A stretch of DNA of 6,493 bases from an uncultured Bacilli bacterium (GTDB taxonomy: Bacteria > Bacillota_I > Bacilli_A > RF39 > UBA660): positions 9,463 to 15,955 of the forward strand of contig CAJUCU010000030.1 in NCBI GenBank assembly GCA_910585335.1, written 5' to 3'. Every line of letters begins with the position of its first letter. Positions within the stretch are counted from its first letter, which is position 1. The notes beneath the pieces are model-generated. The model had not been told where the DNA came from. It saw only the letters and a list, made by a program, of their open reading frames with translations, and did not search any database. A program made the translations under genes and the position numbers. This document shows, one piece after another, positions 6,379 to 6,493 of the stretch.

Positions 6379-6407
6379 TTGACAAACAAATGTACGTATA
6401 GTATATT
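6379..6407 (+). promoter_or_regulatory. Near-consensus sigma-A-type promoter
   Basis: TTGACA (6379-6384, perfect) and TATATT (6402-6407, 5 of 6) are separated by exactly 17 bp. This is the strongest promoter in the window, and initiation is expected near 6414. Two ACGTAT copies (6374-6379 and 6394-6399) flank the -35 at a 20-bp period. The gene it drives lies beyond the right edge. Confidence 0.88.
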
Positions 6408-6413
6408 AATGTA

Positions 6414-6493
6414 AGAAGAATGGATATAAAAAAGCATAAGAAAGTATTAGTGATAGAATTATAAATGTTACTATCACAAAAGAGACAAATGGG
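6414..6493 (+). promoter_or_regulatory. Structured 5' leader, possible T-box riboswitch (truncated)
   Basis: No start codon with a good ribosome binding site opens a frame of any length here, so the region reads as an untranslated leader. AAGAAAGTA (6438-6446) resembles the GA/AGUA part of the T-box Stem I 5' strand, and AGAGACAAATGGG (6481-6493) resembles the AGAGA element that precedes the GGNGGUG distal loop. Order and distance from the transcription start suit a T-box, which would sense an uncharged tRNA and control an aminoacyl-tRNA synthetase or amino-acid gene. Against it, a 7-bp inverted repeat (GTGATAG 6450-6456, CTATCAC 6471-6477) would form its own hairpin where the 5' strand should pair with later sequence. 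The specifier loop, T-box bulge and terminator are all outside the window. Confidence 0.45.

Noticed and set aside
1..6493. CRISPR array, insertion sequence, tRNA, toxin-antitoxin or phage defence system
   Set aside because: No repeat-spacer pattern, transposase-like protein, cloverleaf-like sequence or defence-type domain was seen on either strand.

Overview
The window is AT-rich, and every gene lies on the + strand with short gaps, AGGAG-type ribosome binding sites and A/T-rich -10 boxes. The proteins (Lys-rich pyruvate kinase, LTGC-type lipoprotein, NagZ-like GH3 enzyme, TtcA-type PP-loop enzyme) and the probable T-box leader at the right edge point to a low-GC Bacillota (Firmicutes) bacterium, perhaps a gut Bacilli/Erysipelotrichia-like lineage. 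That placement is an inference. The standard genetic code fits: TGG encodes Trp, TGA ends one gene, and no gene carries internal TGA.

Layout. (1) 2-1252: the 3' part of a three-domain protein, MtrA-like segment, thymidylate synthase core, then DUF4346-like domain. Its 5' end is cut off by the window edge. (2) 1253-2758: pyruvate kinase with its own promoter, which starts at the previous stop codon, and its own intrinsic terminator. (3) 2780-4756: an RluA-type pseudouridine synthase followed 2 nt later by a GH3 beta-N-acetylhexosaminidase-like protein, probably one transcript. (4) 4749-6337: a thioredoxin-fold lipoprotein with a CPWC site, whose promoter overlaps the end of the GH3 gene, then a TtcA-family tRNA-thiolation-type PP-loop protein overlapping it by 7 nt, closed by a strong intrinsic terminator. 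(5) 6338-6493: a near-consensus promoter and the first ~80 nt of a structured leader that resembles the start of a T-box riboswitch. The regulated gene is outside the window.

Functionally the genes are mostly housekeeping: dTMP synthesis, the last step of glycolysis, RNA modification (two genes), cell-wall sugar turnover and an extracytoplasmic thiol protein. I see no defence system, mobile element, CRISPR array or integrated phage. The two items most worth following are the MtrA-like/ThyA/DUF4346 fusion, which ties dTMP synthesis to domains known from C1-pterin (methanopterin) biology, and the truncated leader at the right edge.
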